From Nocardioides sp. (GTDB lineage: Bacteria > Actinomycetota > Actinomycetes > Propionibacteriales > Nocardioidaceae), in the NCBI GenBank assembly GCA_003519585.1, contig DOWL01000061.1:6371-19553 (forward strand): DNA of 13,183 bases, in the 5' to 3' direction. Positions 12,912-13,183 of this stretch are shown here, piece after piece. The notes under the pieces are model-generated. The model saw nothing but the letters and a program-made list of their open reading frames with translations. It was not told the DNA's origin and ran no database searches. A program made the translations under genes and the position numbers. Within the stretch, counting starts at the first letter, position 1; every line of letters begins with the position of its first letter.

Positions 12912-13183
12912 TCAGCGGCAGGGCAGATCGTGGAGCCGCTCCAGACCCTCTCGATCACCAGGGCCGAAGCCGGTCTGGCCGACGTACTCCGCGTTCATCA
13001 GCTCGTCGCTGTCCTCGACGTGATCGAGCCCGAGCACATGGCCCAACTCGTGGGCCAGGATCAGCACCTCCGAGCCCCGGTCACCGAGCAGTTCCATGCG
13101 GTCGTACGCGTCGGTGTCGAGCACGACCAGGCCGGTGATGTACTGCACCCGCCCGCGGGTCCGGGCCGGGGTGCTGCCGCCGA
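12912..13183 (-). CDS. Metzincin-like zinc metalloprotease, C-terminal part (truncated by window end)
   Basis: The frame stays open to the window edge (GGSTPARTRGR... then VQYITGLVVLD), so the 5' end is missing and the GTG at 13148 is probably internal. 89 codons are visible. HELGHVLGLDH is the extended zinc site HExxHxxGxxH of metzincins, and the Met in DELMNAEYVG eight residues later is a candidate Met-turn. This resembles matrixin-like bacterial secreted proteases, whose signal peptide would be upstream of the window. The stop at 12912-12914 is 15 bp from the next start on the same strand. The substrate is unknown. Confidence 0.8.
   Translation of the reverse strand, partial: GGSTPARTRGRVQYITGLVVLDTDAYDRMELLGDRGSEVLILAHELGHVLGLDHVEDSDELMNAEYVGQTGFGPGDREGLERLHDLPCR

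Noticed and set aside
1..13183. CRISPR array, tRNA, rRNA, insertion sequence or prophage
   Set aside because: No regular spaced repeats, cloverleaf-like RNA, transposase or integrase motifs were seen; the repeats found are short and local.

Overview
This is a 13.2 kb stretch of a high-GC, gene-dense actinobacterial chromosome. Codon third positions are strongly G/C-biased, GTG starts are frequent, and many genes have a TAnnnT hexamer 6-7 nt before the start codon instead of a Shine-Dalgarno site. The gene set (a GlgA/GlgM-type glycogen synthase divergent from glgC, a GntK-GntP pair, a DksA-like zinc-finger protein, and actinobacterial secreted proteins of unknown function) fits an actinomycete. 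A Nocardioides-like (Propionibacteriales) host is my best guess, but that is inference, not proof. I see no rRNA, tRNA, CRISPR array, transposase, integrase or recognisable phage or defence cassette.

Layout. Positions 1-1403 (+) hold the tail of a TraR/DksA zinc-finger protein, a secreted protein, and a small protein with an N-terminal Cys cluster and a C-terminal winged-helix-like domain. Positions 1404-1590 are a non-coding convergent junction rich in inverted and direct repeats. Positions 1591-2393 hold a permuted-papain-like hydrolase (-) and a 51-aa membrane peptide (+), with start codons only 14 bp apart. Positions 2448-6016 (+) hold a SprT-like zinc protein, a DUF1707-type membrane protein, gluconokinase and a gluconate permease; the last two overlap by one base. 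Positions 5981-7116 (-) hold a translationally coupled pair: an uncharacterised protein and an EthD-like protein. Positions 7247-7729 (+) encode an uncharacterised Cys-containing protein.

Positions 7711-10412 are the glycogen locus: glgA (-) and glgC (+) diverge, with a previously easy-to-miss 51-aa membrane ORF (-) between them. Then come a large hairpin terminator, mug (mismatch-specific uracil/thymine-DNA glycosylase, -), a lipoprotein (+), a secreted phosphodiester-glycosidase-domain protein (-) and the 3' part of a metzincin-like zinc protease (-, cut by the window end).

Functionally this is carbon handling (gluconate import and phosphorylation, ADP-glucose and glycogen or maltose-1-phosphate synthesis), base-excision repair, and several secreted envelope proteins. 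Most of the region is ordinary core or near-core genome; I do not see a convincing new multi-gene system. The best leads are the promoter architecture, two short membrane peptides, three antisense 3' gene overlaps (one with a probable stop-loss extension), and two structured intergenic regions.
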